Position numbers and translations under genes: made by a program. Positions 11,721 to 23,346 of a DNA stretch of 64,000 bases are shown in pieces. Within the stretch, counting starts at the first letter, position 1. Each line of letters starts with the position of its first letter. The notes beneath the pieces were generated by a model. The model was given only the letters and a program-made list of their open reading frames with translations, made no database searches and was not told the origin of the DNA. This DNA comes from Ahaetulla prasina (lineage: Eukaryota > Chordata > Lepidosauria > Squamata > Colubridae): NCBI RefSeq assembly GCF_028640845.1, contig NC_080539.1:197510698-197574697 (forward strand), in the 5' to 3' direction.

Positions 11721-13005
11721 GAAGAAAGCAACCAAGCTCAGAAAGTACCAAGGAAGCCACAGTTCAACCCTGAGCTACAAGTATTGTCTTCCATTGGTAC
11801 AGTTCATAACAGAATCCAAGGGTTGAAAATCTTCAAGTGTCTCTCTCATTTGGGCATACATGGGTGTCTGCTAGATCATACCTCCCACAATTGGATGCCC
11901 ACCAGATACGTTGTAGCCAAAATAAGTTGTAGGCCAACTACATCTAGAAGGCAAACACCGGATCAGAACACTTACTTGTTGGCAAAATGAATCATAGACC
12001 AAATCTCTGCACTGTATGCATTTCATTTTTTCTGCTCTAAAGGATATAGATTTTGTTTCTGCGGTTCCAGTTCCAGGAAGCAGTGTGGTTAATCACTCAT
12101 TTCAAAACTATTAATTTTATCTTGTTAATATTGAGTTTAATACTTTCAATATAGCATCAGTCTGTCAGTTTTCATGAAAATTATAACGTGACCTAATTGC
12201 ATTTCTAAAGATTAGGTTTGCTGAGGTTACAGATTTTAATTCTAAAGCTGTCTGTTTCTGTGAAAAAGGCAATATGGGTAATAATATCTAATTCCTAACC
12301 CAGATCCCTCATCAGTATCCAAGTTTGTGGACAAGTGCCATGACCAACTAAACTTAGAAGGAACATGACAGATGAAATCAGTCTCCATTTTTATAACATT
12401 CAGAACAGCTGAAAGCAAACAAAAAATCCAGCACTCTGAAGAGCAGGTACCATTATGTAATGGTAAAGGAAGGATCCAGAGAGCAGAAAATAATATCTTT
12501 CTAATCTTCATCATTTTATTTATATTCATGCAGCCATATTTGAAGATGGCATTTGTCATAATCAATTCTGAGAGGGCCTGGAAACTAAGAGAATATTGAA
12601 GGCATCACAAAACACTTACCGTAAGTACCATTCTTCTCAATTTTAGCCATGCATGTTAGCCATGAATAGGTAAACTAGAATGATGCTAATTTACTTGTTC
12701 AACATGGAGCAAGGTGCCACACATACTCATACATATATGCATCATCCAAGCCAAACATATTTAACAAAGTATTAATGTCCACCAATTTGAATTAGACTTT
12801 TGGATTCTAGACTGAGCTGAGAAACAATAAATCAAATGAATGCTTATTCTGATTGATCTTGTCATCATGGAGATGCTTGGGTCCTGTCTTGGATCTTTGA
12901 GATGGTTAAAACTATAAACCCAAATAAATAACTTTCAAACATTTGCAAATTGTTTAGCAGAATATTCCAACAAAAATTTAGATGGGGAAGGGACATTATA
13001 AGGAG
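11721..13005. other. Anonymous DNA, no gene seen
   Basis: 11720-11990 may be further old retroelement sequence (open frame without recognisable domain). The rest is AT-rich, without a named feature. Confidence 0.4.
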
Positions 13006-13013
13006 AAGGGAAC

Positions 13014-13150
13014 CAGTGGTGGGATTCAAGTAATTTAACAACAGGTTCTCTGCCCTAATGATTTCTTCCAACAACCAGTTTGCCAAACTGCTCAGAAAGT
13101 TAACAACCGATTCTCCCGAAGTGGTGCGAGCTGGCTGAATCCCACCACTG
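13014..13150. mobile_element. hAT MITE, family X, 137 bp
   Basis: Terminal inverted repeats CAGTGGTGGGATTCA / TGAATCCCACCACTG, and a perfect 8-bp target duplication AAGGGAAC at 13006-13013 and 13151-13158. This is the shortest member of a family with at least eight copies in the window. Confidence 0.9.
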
Positions 13151-13249
13151 AAGGGAACCGAAGGCTGGTTGACAATGGCTACCGTTTCCTTCACACCCAT
13201 GGGAGTTCATCAAAATAGTCTTGAAACTGAAGAGAACAGAACAGAAGAG

Positions 13250-13280
13250 AAGAGAGGGAGGGAGGGAGGGAGGGAGGGAA
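13250..13280. repeat. (GGGA)n microsatellite
   Basis: About six GGGA units following GAGA-rich sequence. Confidence 0.9.
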
Positions 13281-13530
13281 AGTCTCCTACAGATGAACAC
13301 AACCAGAATTGTATTCTATTGTAAGTTTTTCTGTACCAGTTGAATTTCTATAGTTCCTTTCAGTGAATCAAAGCTGTTCAACTTTCATTTTATCCTAAAG
13401 GAAAATTCTGTGCTCCAACAATGGTCTTCATAACTGTCATAAGCATGAATTTGTGGTTCAAAGCTTCAGAGCACTTCATAGCATCACATCAATGTACTCT
13501 TTTTCAAAAGCCCAGTAGAACAAGTCAGTG

Positions 13531-13582
13531 TTATCCCTCATCTGGCATAGGAGGAGATTGAGGCTGAAAGAAGGTGGTTTGG
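13531..13582 (-). repeat. Possible ancient MIR/CORE-SINE fragment
   Basis: TTATCCCTCATCTGGCATAGG, then AGATTGAGGCTGAAAGAAGG, resembles the conserved MIR core in reverse. It is short and diverged, so the call is tentative. Confidence 0.35.
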
Positions 13583-14592
13583 TTCTTGGCAAGAATGATC
13601 TTGAATATTCTAATTTATAGTTCAGATCTATGCAATTTTCCACTTGCATGTAGGGATTTCCCTTTTCTTCAGTGCAGATTTTGGAGCTCTTCTACGGGAT
13701 TCTCTAATTAGTCAGAACAAATGAAGAATTTTATGGATTGGGGAAAGGAGAATTTGACTGTAATCTTTTGGTTCATAGCCCCACTGCTATGCCAACTCTG
13801 TGGAGAGATTTATTTCAAGATTTTGAGAGGGCTGCTAAAAACTTAACTGAGTTCTTTTTTGTTTTTTTAAATTTGCTGAACTGTTCCATCACAATCAGAA
13901 CCTGCGATTTTGCAGAAACCATCTCAGTATGAGTTGAACCAAAGTATAAAAGGTAGAATGTGCTACTTATTGCAACTACCTAAGGTTATTCAAATGTGTG
14001 GGGAAAATACTGCACAATGAAACTTTCAGTGAGCACCACATACAGAGTGACTAATGTTCATTAGTCCTGTAGGTAGAGTTAAACAACAAAGCATTGCTGG
14101 GAAATGTCACTCAGTGGTAGCATTTTCCAAGAAGAAAAACCATTATTAAACAACCCATCCCTGATTATGTATTTCCATCATGCTCAAAACAATTCTCCCC
14201 TCTGACTAAATTAATGAGATTAAAGGTATGTAAAAGAGGAAGATAGAGAAAGAAAATCATATGTGCTATCATTCTCCAGAATGAGGTGGTATCACACAAA
14301 ATTATCAGAAATAACTATTGAAAAATAGTCTGTAATGTGACTGAACACCTGAAACTGAGCTATATAGTTAAAAAATACCAGCAATAAATCTTAAGGGCTA
14401 AAGGGGAGAAAATAGTCTCTGCTGAATGATTATAAACTGAAATAGTGTAGATCATAGTCCAAAGAGGCAGTCTGATTGAAAATCTGAGATTGACAGTGCT
14501 GCATGTTTTGCTTTTAAAAATGCCATGGTAAAACTGAAGCTGGATTTACATAATGAACTTTTTTTCAATATTTCAGGGCTGTCAAGAGCTTG

Positions 14593-14593
<1 letters not shown>

Positions 14594-14660
<67 letters not shown>

Positions 14661-14663
14661 TGT
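14594..14663. repeat. (TC)n(TG)n compound microsatellite
   Basis: About 16 TC units followed directly by about 19 TG units with one interruption (TATG). Confidence 0.95.
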
Positions 14664-15227
14664 GAAGAAATGCCATTAATGTTTGGTGCAATTTAAAGCT
14701 GCCTTCTTGATTGCTAGAATGATTTATATCTTATTAAAAGTTGATCTTCAGCCAAATGAGAACTTACTTGCTGACGAGCTAAATATTATGGAGATACTAA
14801 TCTAGATGAAGCTTTATCAGTCCCCCGCACAACATCCACATTAACTCTTTAAATATAAATAAAGTGGTGGCCTATGTTATTTATTTGAAAATTGACTGTT
14901 CTTTTCCTATGCCTATAGGGACTCAAATTGTAATCATAGAAGGGAAAAGTGGTCTTTGACTGAACCCATCAGGAAACTATGATAGCTTTGGAGTGGAATC
15001 TAGATGGCACAAACAGAAAGTGAAGGGAATCTAAGAATTATTTTGCTAAGGCAGGTTAACATGCAGACATAAATGCTTTGGGACCAGTTTATATAAAAAT
15101 TCATCTACACCAGCATGGACTTAATCAATATTTTCTTCTCTGCAAGCAACTCAGTAAAATACTGGATTTCTTTGCTACTGGCCTCAATTTCTATGAACTT
15201 TCCTCTTTCAGGATATATGTATATGTC

Positions 15228-15312
15228 CAGTGATAGGATTCAGCTGGTTTGCACTAGTTCGGGAGAACCGTTTGTTAACTCTTTATGGAGTTCTGCGAAC
15301 CGGCTGAATAGT
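15228..15312. mobile_element. hAT MITE, family X, damaged copy
   Basis: Left end CAGTGATAGGATTCAGC and internal GAACCGGCTGAAT match the family; the right terminus and target duplication are lost. Confidence 0.5.
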
Positions 15313-15631
15313 CAAGGCTGGCTGCCTGCCTGCCAACGATTCCAGTAGCTCACACACACCTCAGATGCTCCCTCATGTTTGTAATTAATCAAAGGAAGGG
15401 AAAAGGAAAAGGAGAAATAACCACATAGCCATTTCCTCAGTAGAAAAAATTCCAGCCCCTTTAAAACTCAGGAAGGTAAATAAAGTGAAAGAGAGAGGTT
15501 TTTTTCTTCTCTCTCCCTTCAGTTAATAGCTCCGAGCAGACAGCCAAGAACCTTTTAACAGGCGAATACTTAGTTGCGATAACAAAACTGCAGGAATGCA
15601 ATCAGCACAGAAACAATAGAAATTTACAGAT

Positions 15632-15855
15632 CATACAGATTAACAGATTTGGAAAAGACCTTTTAGGTCATCTAGTCCAACCCCCCCACCCACTCAAGCA
15701 GGAGACCCTACACCATTTCTGACAAATGGCAATCCAATCTCTTCAGTGATGAAGCTCCCACAATTTCCGAAGGCAAGTTGTTCCATTGGTTGATTGTTCT
15801 CACTGTCAGAAAATTCCTCCTTATTTTTAGGTTGAATCTGTCCTTCTTCTTGACA
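15632..15855 (-). mobile_element. CR1 LINE 3' fragment
   Basis: Reverse CR1 tail: TCATCTAGTCCAACCCCC, AGGAGACCCTACACCATTTC, then TTCCATTGGTTGATTG. Head to head with the next CR1 copy. Confidence 0.8.
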
Positions 15856-15967
15856 GGATTAGGCCAGGGAAGGAGTTTTTAAAATGTTTTTTAAAAAAAA
15901 CAGAGCAGGAGTTTCTTGTCAGAGTTCTGATGTCTTTTTAAATACATGTATTTACACAAGAGTGCAT

Positions 15968-16432
15968 ACACACAAAATACACAAAAGTGCAGAGGAGAGC
16001 AACAAAGATTATTAGGGGACTGGAGGCTAAAACATATGAAGAATGATTGCAGGAACTGGGTATGTCTAGCTTAACGAAAAGAAGGACTAGGGGAGACATG
16101 ATAGCAGTGTTCCAATATCTCAGGGGTTGCCACAAAGAAGAGGGAGTCGGGCTGTTCTCCAAAGCACCTGAGGGTAGAACAAGAAGCAATGGGTGGAAAC
16201 TGATCAAGGAAAGAAGCAACTTAGAACTAAGGAGAAATTTCCTAACAGTTAGAACAATTAATAAGTGGAACGACTTGCCTGCAGAAGCTGTGAATGCTCC
16301 AATACTGGAATTTTTTAAGAAAATGTTGGATAACCATCTGTCTGAGATGGTGTAGGGTTTCCTGCCTGGGCAGGGGGTTGGACTAGAAGACCTCCAAGGT
16401 CCCTTCCAACTCTGTTATCTTATGTTATGTTA
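15968..16432 (+). mobile_element. CR1 LINE 3' fragment
   Basis: Encodes the CR1 ORF2 C-terminus nearly in one frame (MSSLTKRRTRGDMIAVFQYL, then ELRRNFLTVRTINKWNDLP and the stop at about 16353). The 3' UTR ends in TTGGACTAGAAGACCTCC and CTGTTATCTTATGTTATG, the short tandem end typical of CR1. Severely 5'-truncated. Confidence 0.9.
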
Positions 16433-16582
16433 TGTTCTAATTAGCAGAATTGATTTTATTAATTTGGAATAGGGTTGCAATGCTCTTTCTATGTTTATGT
16501 ATTTTAATCCTGCATTTTCAGCATTTAAGAGTTAGCTTACAGTATTAGACTGTAAAGATTTCAAATTGACTTGTAACTGTGT

Positions 16583-16765
16583 TGCTTGTGTGTGATGGAG
16601 CACCCACAACTTCTGAAGGCAAACTATTCCATTGGTTGATTGGTCTCACTCTTAGGAAATTTCTTCTTAGACCTAGGTTGCTTCTCTCTTTGGTTAGTGT
16701 CCATCCATTGTTTCTTGTCTTGCCTTTTGGTGTTTTGGAAAATAGACTGACCCACTCATTTTTGT
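16583..16765 (-). mobile_element. CR1 LINE 3' fragment
   Basis: GATGGAGCACCCACAACTTC and TCCATTGGTTGATTGGTCTC are the reverse of CR1 coding sequence. It abuts a plus-strand copy. Confidence 0.75.
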
Positions 16766-16767
16766 AG

Positions 16768-16955
16768 GAGCCCCTCGAATTTCCTGACAGAACAATTAAT
16801 CAGTGGAACAACTTGCCTCCAGAAGTTGTAAATGTCCCAACACCAGAAGTTTTTAAGAAGAAAATGGATAACCATTTGTCTGAAGTGGTGCAGGGTTTTC
16901 TGCCAAAGCAGGGGGTTAGACTACAAGACCTCCACGGTCCCTTCCAACTCTGTTA
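16768..16955 (+). mobile_element. CR1 LINE 3' fragment
   Basis: AATCAGTGGAACAACTTGCC through GGTCCCTTCCAACTCTG: the last codons and 3' UTR of CR1, running straight into the (TTCTA)n array. Confidence 0.85.
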
Positions 16956-17015
16956 TTCTATTCTATTCTATTCTATTCTATTCTATTCTATTCTATTCTA
17001 TTCTATTCTATTCTA
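16956..17015 (+). repeat. (TTCTA)n microsatellite at a CR1 3' end
   Basis: Twelve perfect TTCTA units that begin exactly where the CR1 3' terminal repeat should be. LINE-seeded arrays of this motif are a known snake feature. Confidence 0.95.
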
Positions 17016-17922
17016 AATATTGGAACAGTGCTATTTTATTGTGCTATTTTATTGTGAGCTAGACAAAGGAGAAATTTCCTAAGGGTGAGACCAATCACGT
17101 TGGCCACGCCCACCCAGCCAAGTTGACCCCTCGGAGCTCGCAGATTGCCTTGATGCTGGCCCTGACTCCCACACTGGCTCCTCATCTGATTTGGCTGCCA
17201 GAGGGGCCGATAGTTGACAACACTTCAGCTCCTTATTCTGCCATTGTTTTCTCTTAATACATCATTTTCTCTTCTTCGTTTGTTTTTCATTGTTCTTCAG
17301 CTCCAATATATTGCTATGTAAAATGTATTTCAAATCTGAGATGTTACTTTCTGGGAGGATCATCCGTTGCCTGTACTTGGAAACACAGCCCTTCTTTTAC
17401 ATCCTCCCCCCCCAAGAGGACAATGGGCAAGGCAGAGCGGTGGGAATAAAGAAACAGGAGGATGCAGAGTAACTAGGGCAGCCAAGGATTAATTTCTTCA
17501 GTTCTCAGGAGGAAAAGGATTAGTGGGCAGTAAATTATTAAATTTCTTTTTCCTTTTTAGTTTTTTTCTCTATTTAGATAAGAGGAAAAGGATTCAACAG
17601 TACAGGGAGGGTATTTTTAAAAGAATTGATTGCATATGATCACTGTCAAATATTGTGCTTTTAAAAAATTCTGAAGTAATTGCAACGGCTATGCAGTTAG
17701 TTTATTTTTAAAACCCACAACCCTGTTAGTACATTTTGCTTCTCCTGCTAGTTGCTCCTACAACTATAGTCTCACCAGCTTGAAAAAGCGCAGCAGGGTA
17801 GAATCAGCCAGGAAATCTATATACAGAAGTAAAATCTTGACCACCAAGACACCAGACCAAGTTATTTTTCACAACTGATTGGAGAGCTGCATCTCTGCTT
17901 TTTAAATATATTATATAATACT

Positions 17923-17972
17923 ATTTGTTTGTTTGTTTGTTTGTTTGTTTGTTTGTTTGTTTGTTTGTTTGC
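17923..17972. repeat. (GTTT)n microsatellite
   Basis: About twelve GTTT units next to a SINE end. Confidence 0.95.
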
Positions 17973-17973
17973 C

Positions 17974-18122
17974 TTTGAGTCAGTCTGAATTTCTGAAAAT
18001 TGCCTGGACAAGTCCCTGCAGTTTTCTTGGCAAGATTTCAGATTTGGTTTGTTGTTGCCTCCTTCTTAGGGCTGAGATGTCTGGGCCAAGGTTATCCAGT
18101 TGGCTTTATACCTAAGGCGGGA
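17974..18122 (-). mobile_element. tRNA-derived SINE, family 1, copy b
   Basis: Reverse copy: CCTTTGAGTCAGTCTGAATT, GCCTGGACAAGTCCCTGCAG, then CTAAGGCGGGACTAGAA (reverse of the tRNA-like B-box region). It lies between the GTTT array and the L2 tail. Confidence 0.7.
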
Positions 18123-18123
18123 C

Positions 18124-19150
18124 TAGAATAATAATAATAATAATAATATTTTAATTTGTATACCGCCCTTCTCCCGAAGGACTCAGGGCGGTGAACAGGC
18201 AGATAAAATATAAATACAAACAATAATTTAAAAACAACCCTTAAAAATCTAATTTAAATGCCCAAAACGTTAAAAAACATACTCCCCTGTAAAATAACAC
18301 AATTCTAAAAACCCATCCAATAAAAATAAAAATCAGGCTAGTCCAGCCATATGAAATAAATAAGTTTTAAGTTCGCGGCGAAAGGTCCTAAGGTCAGGTA
18401 ATTGTCGAAGTCCGAGGGGAAGTTCGTTCCACAGGGTCGGAGCTCCCACAGAGAGGCCCCCCCCCCGGGGGGCCGCCAGTCGACACTGTTTGGCTGACGG
18501 CACCCTGAGGAGTCCCTCTCTGTGGGAGCGTACCGGACGATGGGAGATAGAAGCCGGCAGTAGGCGGTCCCGTAGATAGCCCGGTCCTAAGCCATGGAGC
18601 GCTTTAAAGGTGGTAACCAATACCTTGAAGCGCACCCGGAAAACAACAGGTAGCCAGTGCAGTCTGTGCAGGATAGGTGTTATGTGGGAGCTTCGAGACG
18701 CTCCCTCAATAACCCGCGCAGCCGCATTCTGAACTAGCTGAAGTCTCCGGGTGCTCTTCAAGGGGAGCCCCATGTAGAGAGCATTGCAGTAGTCCAGGCG
18801 AGAGGTAACAAGGGCATGAGTGACTGTGCATAAGGCATCCCGGTCCAGGAAGGGATCTGAACTGGCGGATCAGGCGAACCTGATAAAATGCTCTCCTGGA
18901 GACGGTCGCCAAATGGTCTTCAAAGGACAACCGGCCATCCAGGAGCACGCCCAAGTTGCGTACCTTCTCCATCGGGGCCAATGATTCACCCCCGACAGAC
19001 AGCCGCATCTGCAGCTGACTGTACCGAGGTGCCGGCATCCACAGCCACTCCGTCTTGGAGGGATTAAGTTTGAGCCTGTTCCTCCCCATCCAGACCCGTA
19101 CGGCTTCCAGACACCGGGACAACACTTCGACAGCTTGCATGGTCTCCCAG
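18124..19150 (-). mobile_element. L2 LINE, 3' third
   Basis: The minus strand encodes the L2 RT C-terminus (NRLKLNPSKTEWLW, VRNLGVLLDGRLSFEDHLA, then RRLQLVQNAAARVIEG, HITPILHRLHWLPV, TFKALHGLGPGYL) in two overlapping frames, with a frame break near 18750. The 3' UTR has CCGCCCTGAGTCCTTCGGGAG and an (ATT)n-type tail at 18129-18149. It is GC-richer than its surroundings. Confidence 0.9.
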
Positions 19151-19250
19151 TTTTTATTCTAATACCTTCAACACATAGATCAAACTGACTCTCAATATTA
19201 TTTATTAGTTTATATATCATACTATTGGAAATGAATTTCAAACTTTCAAG

Positions 19251-19620
19251 CAGTGGTGAAATCTAAAAAAATTTCCTACCGGTTCTTGTGGGCATGGCTT
19301 GGTGGGCGTGGCTTGGTGGGGTCATGTGACTGGGTGGATGTGGCTATGTAATCATGTGACTGGGGGTCAAAAGACAGAAATTCACTTTAACAATGTCCTG
19401 CTGGAGCAGGGGGTTAGACTAGATGACCTCCAGGTGCCTTCCAGTCCTGGATTGCTGTGCTCTTTCAAGGTATCCTCTGAAGCTGTGTCCAGTGCCATGT
19501 TTGTGGTCCTTCCTTCCTCTCCTTTTTCCCTCCCTCCCTCCCTTTTTTTCTTTCTTTCTTTCTCTTTCTTTCTCCTCTCCCTCCTTCCCTCTTTCTTTCT
19601 TTCTTTCTCCCATCCCTCCC

Positions 19621-19668
<48 letters not shown>

Positions 19669-20029
19669 TCGCAGCACCCACCACTCCCCATTTTTGGCCT
19701 AGCAGGCCTCAGGGAAGCCTCCCAGGAGCAAAAACGGACCTCCCAATAGGTAGTAAAAAAATGCTTTAAAAGTAAAGAAAAAGTTCTGAGGATCACGCAG
19801 TACAGCTGATTGTCACAATTGATTTTCAGAACCTTATTTTAAAAAATTTAGCATTCTTTTACTACCTGTTGCCAGAACAGATAGTAAAAAAATGCATTAA
19901 AAAAGTTTTTAAAAAGTTCAGACCATCAGCTGTGCCGCGCAATTGTCAGAATTTTTTTTTTACTTTTTAAAGCATTTTCTTACTACCGGGTCAGGTGAAC
20001 CATCCTGAACTGGTAGCATTTCACCCCTG
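19251..20029. mobile_element. hAT MITE, family X, 779 bp
   Basis: Ends CAGTGGTGAAATCT / CATTTCACCCCTG; 8-bp target duplication CTTTCAAG (19243-19250) and CTTTCAAT (20030-20037), 7 of 8 identical. Inside are GGGCGTGGCTTGGTGGG repeats, a CR1 tail scrap (19385-19455), a long TTTC/TCCC tract and subterminal foldback sequence. Confidence 0.85.
19509..19671. repeat. Polypyrimidine tract (TTTC)n/(TCCC)n
   Basis: A 160-bp one-strand pyrimidine run ending in about twelve TTTC units. It makes spurious Ser/Phe- or Lys/Glu-rich open frames. Confidence 0.95.
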
Positions 20030-20754
20030 CTTTCAATACAGGTTATAGCAAGGTAATATATAATTTATAATATCAGATAAACAAACAATGAATTGGTGAG
20101 CTGGTCTATCATATGCTTTAATATAAACGTTTGTTTTATTCCCAGGTTTTGTCTGTCATATTTCCCCATAATAAAAAAGGTTAGAAAGAAAATTGCCTAA
20201 TTTCTACTATCTGAGTTACAGATTAGACCACCACAAGATAAAAAATTTGCACAAGGATTCCATCTTCAAGTTTGGCCCCAAACTTTTCTTTTCTTGAATG
20301 CAAGTTATCTACTACAACTAAGTTTATTAGTTTTTATGACGCTGCATAGTAAAAGATTAGTTAATCTACTGCTGGTAAACAGGCTGAAAAGGGGAAATCA
20401 TATTCATATTTTAATTATTTGCAAAAATGTAGGCAACAAATGCATTATATTCATTCATGTATGCATTGAATAACTATTGCAGCTATTCTATTGTGTATTT
20501 CATTGAAGCAGGTTCTCTTAGTTGTTGGTTAAAGCAAAATCAAAGAAAGAAAAAAATCTGACTAAAAGCAATATTTCAATTTTAATGAAGTTACAAACAT
20601 TCATGACTGAAAAATACATTGTAGGTGTTTAATTTATAAAGAATAGCTAAGATAAACCCAACAGTAACCTGTTCTACTTTCTTCCAGCCCAGTGTCTGCA
20701 GAAAAGTTTGAGGTCAAAACTCAACACTGGAAAAGGGTGGATGTTTCTCACCCT

Positions 20755-20760
20755 TTTATT
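20755..20760 (-). terminator. Possible ICOS polyadenylation signal
   Basis: The first AATAAA on the minus strand after the ICOS stop codon lies here, about 440 bases downstream, followed by a GT-rich stretch. Further copies at about 20321 and 20133 could be used instead, and mammalian ICOS has a longer 3' UTR, so this is only a candidate. Confidence 0.3.
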
Positions 20761-21132
20761 TTATGCTTCCCGGCTTATCCAGGAATTCATACAGAAAACG
20801 CAAACTCTGAATGTTACAAAATTATTTTAATTTTTTTTAAGAAGCATTGTCCCGATATAATATTCCAGATTTCCATTAAACCTTGAGTCTTTGATTCATA
20901 ACAGAGCTAACAGTGGGACAAGACAGTCCTGACTGGCATTAAGGAGGAATGCAAAATTAACAAGCGGAGAAGAATCTTGATAGCATGGAGGTCTTGTGCT
21001 GGGTTGCTCCTCTGCAATAATTCAAAGTAGTTTCTTGCTTTAGGAGCTTTTCTGATGAAGCCAAAGCTGGTTGTCCAGGAAGAAGAGATAAGCAAGGAGA
21101 GAAAACCAACCCCTTAAAAGTAAATTAAGTCC

Positions 21133-21165
21133 AAGGTCAACTTTGACCTCACTGCTTCATGGAAC
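21133..21165 (-). promoter_or_regulatory. Candidate structured element in the ICOS 3' UTR
   Basis: Starting 34 bases after the ICOS stop, the minus strand reads UUCCAUGAA (21164-21156), which fits the UUCYRYGAA loop consensus of constitutive decay elements bound by Roquin. Downstream, 21149-21134 forms a perfect 6-bp hairpin, AGGUCA / UGACCU with a four-base loop. The stem outside the CDE-like core is weak. ICOS mRNA is a known Roquin target in mammals; that this site acts so here is inference. Confidence 0.3.
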
Positions 21166-21198
21166 CCACTTTACGTATTATCTCTGGATACTGCATTT

Positions 21199-21270
21199 TC
21201 ATCTAGGTTTTACTGCCGCCATGGACATGTATTCAGTGTTGTTGTCATAACTCTTGGCACGTTGGCAAAC
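21199..21270 (-). CDS. ICOS: ICOS exon 4, coding part (cytoplasmic tail)
   Basis: Acceptor CTCCTTTTTGTTCCCAG precedes 23 codons and TGA at 21199-21201. The tail holds EYMSMAAV, a YxxM site for the PI3-kinase p85 SH2 domain, corresponding to EYMFMRAV of human ICOS. It ends six residues after that block (V-K-P-R), so it is shorter than the mammalian tail of about 35 residues. The membrane-proximal segment known in mammals as a TBK1-binding region is not clearly conserved. Phase 0 joins Ala168 to Val169. Confidence 0.8.
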   Translation of the reverse strand, partial: VCQRAKSYDNNTEYMSMAAVKPR

Positions 21271-23280
21271 CTGGGAACAAAAAGGAGATGCTGTGGATTC
21301 TGATTTTGATGAATGATCTTAATTCTTTTCTTTTCTTTTCTTTTGAAACGATCAAAACTATGCAAAAGTGAAATAATGGCAAATTCAGGGTAAAAAACAA
21401 AAATAAAAGGATTATCACCCCTGTTAACTTTCTGCTGGATGCTTTCCAAGTGACTTCAGAGCTTGGCTGGGCCCACTATTATTTATCAACTCTTTTGCAG
21501 CCAGCAATCAGAGGGATTGCTTTCTTGGATATTTTTGTTGATGTTCACAGCATTCTTTCTCCCTTCACCCTAGTCCTAAAACTTCAGGCTACTAAATCAA
21601 TAAACAGTTCCATCTTATGCAAATTAAAAGTAAACTGCTATCACTTGTGACTGAATTCCAATAGTAAATAAATGGCTAGGTTTATTCATCAAAGTGGTTT
21701 CCATTCTGCATGTTGACATTGTATGCCTCTGAATCTCACAAAATGGAAACTCTGTAACTATATCTCTGGCAGAAACTGGACTTGAAGAAGGCTGTGGAAA
21801 TCACTTACCGCACTTCTAAAACACCTTATTGAAGAAAAGATGCAGGCAACAGATAAAAAAACTACGAGCCCAATAAGCATCCATGACGTAGATTCCGATA
21901 GCCAGCAAGGTTTTTCTGAATCTGGGAAAGAAGGTTTTTCTGAATCTGGGAAAGAATCAAATTGGTTTATTATAATTAAGATTTGAAACTAACAGCCACC
22001 ATGGTGAATTGTGGAGTATAGCCCAAAAACTTGGCCAATTTTCTTTTTGAACTGGCTAGTGATCAGCTATGTCCATAAATACCTCTTGACATATGATTGT
22101 AGACACAGGGAGAGGGAAGGAATGAAGCCAAGAGAAATTAACCAAGCTGCCAACCATCCTGTTCTTGTGACTCAGAAATGAAGTTTGACTAGAAGAATCA
22201 CAGGTCAGCTACTCTTACATCTTCAGCAGTGTATTTTGGATTGGATTCTTTCTTATTGGATTTCTTTCCTGCTTTTTGTTTAACAGCTCAGAATATATAG
22301 AATCCCCTGCTTAGAAGTGACCTGTCAATAATCCTGGCTGAGCGTGTGACTGGCCCCAAATCACCAAAGAACTTTCCCAGTTGAGGAGGGACTTGCTTGG
22401 TTCATTTTGTTCCTTGTCCAAAACAAAGCTGCTCCCCTTAACTGGCTAAGTTGATCATTCAGTACCTGGACCAAAATGATTACCACGATGCCATTTAATC
22501 TAGATTTAGGTTTGCATAACTTGACTTTTTTTAAAAGAAGTGGTTAGTTAAGTGCCTCTTTAGAGCTTCACATGTAGCACTTTACACTCTCGTCAGCAAT
22601 CTTTCATTTTCTTTTGGATTCCATGGCTTCAGAAAAGTCTTCTAATCTATTTCCAATGGAAATCATTATCCTCATCCAAAAATGAGAACTTTATCAATAA
22701 TGGCCTTTCCTAGAAAGAATTTTAATGACAGGAAAAGATACAACAGATGAAATTTCCCCCTCTATGCACATCTGCATAGATATGTAAAGCTTTTATCATT
22801 TATATTTATATTTATGTGATTATCATTAAGTGTTGTATCATTAAGTGTTAAATTGTACCCTATGACCATCATTTGTGTTGTAAATGTTGTACCTTGATGG
22901 AGGTATCTTTTCTTTTATGTACACTGAGAGCATATGCACCAAGACAAATTCCTTGAGTGTCCAATCACACTTGGCCAATAAATTCTATTCATTCTATTCA
23001 TTTTCAGGCCTGGACTTGATAAAATAAATACACAAAATAGCTCTTTTTCTCTTTTTCTATATTGCTTAATTCTCTATATGATGAATATCTTTATAATTAT
23101 GTATCTATAAGAAACAAGCTTTTTATTTTTAACGGGAAAAATTCCATTTAAAAAAATAAGAGAGTTTTTTTTTTTAGATCAGGAATTTGATCTATAAATA
23201 CTCTGTGGCATGTGGCACTCCTCAAAGAAGGCATACTTTCCATTTATATGCTGCTTTACAGCCATCTGGTAGCTATAAGC

Positions 23281-23346
<66 letters not shown>

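Larger units (their letters stand above)
13160..15227. other. Mostly anonymous DNA
   Basis: Apart from the two microsatellites and the MIR-like trace, AT-rich sequence without a supported gene. Confidence 0.5.

Noticed and set aside
12242..12565. 107-residue minus-strand frame
   Set aside because: No recognisable domain or homology; AT-rich chance frame.
19299..19796. Long Ser/Phe-rich and Lys/Glu-rich frames
   Set aside because: They come from the TTTC/TCCC polypyrimidine tract inside a hAT MITE.
21134..21149. AGGTCA-ACTT-TGACCT as an oestrogen response element
   Set aside because: The spacer is four bases, not three, and the site lies in the 3' UTR; an RNA hairpin is the better reading.
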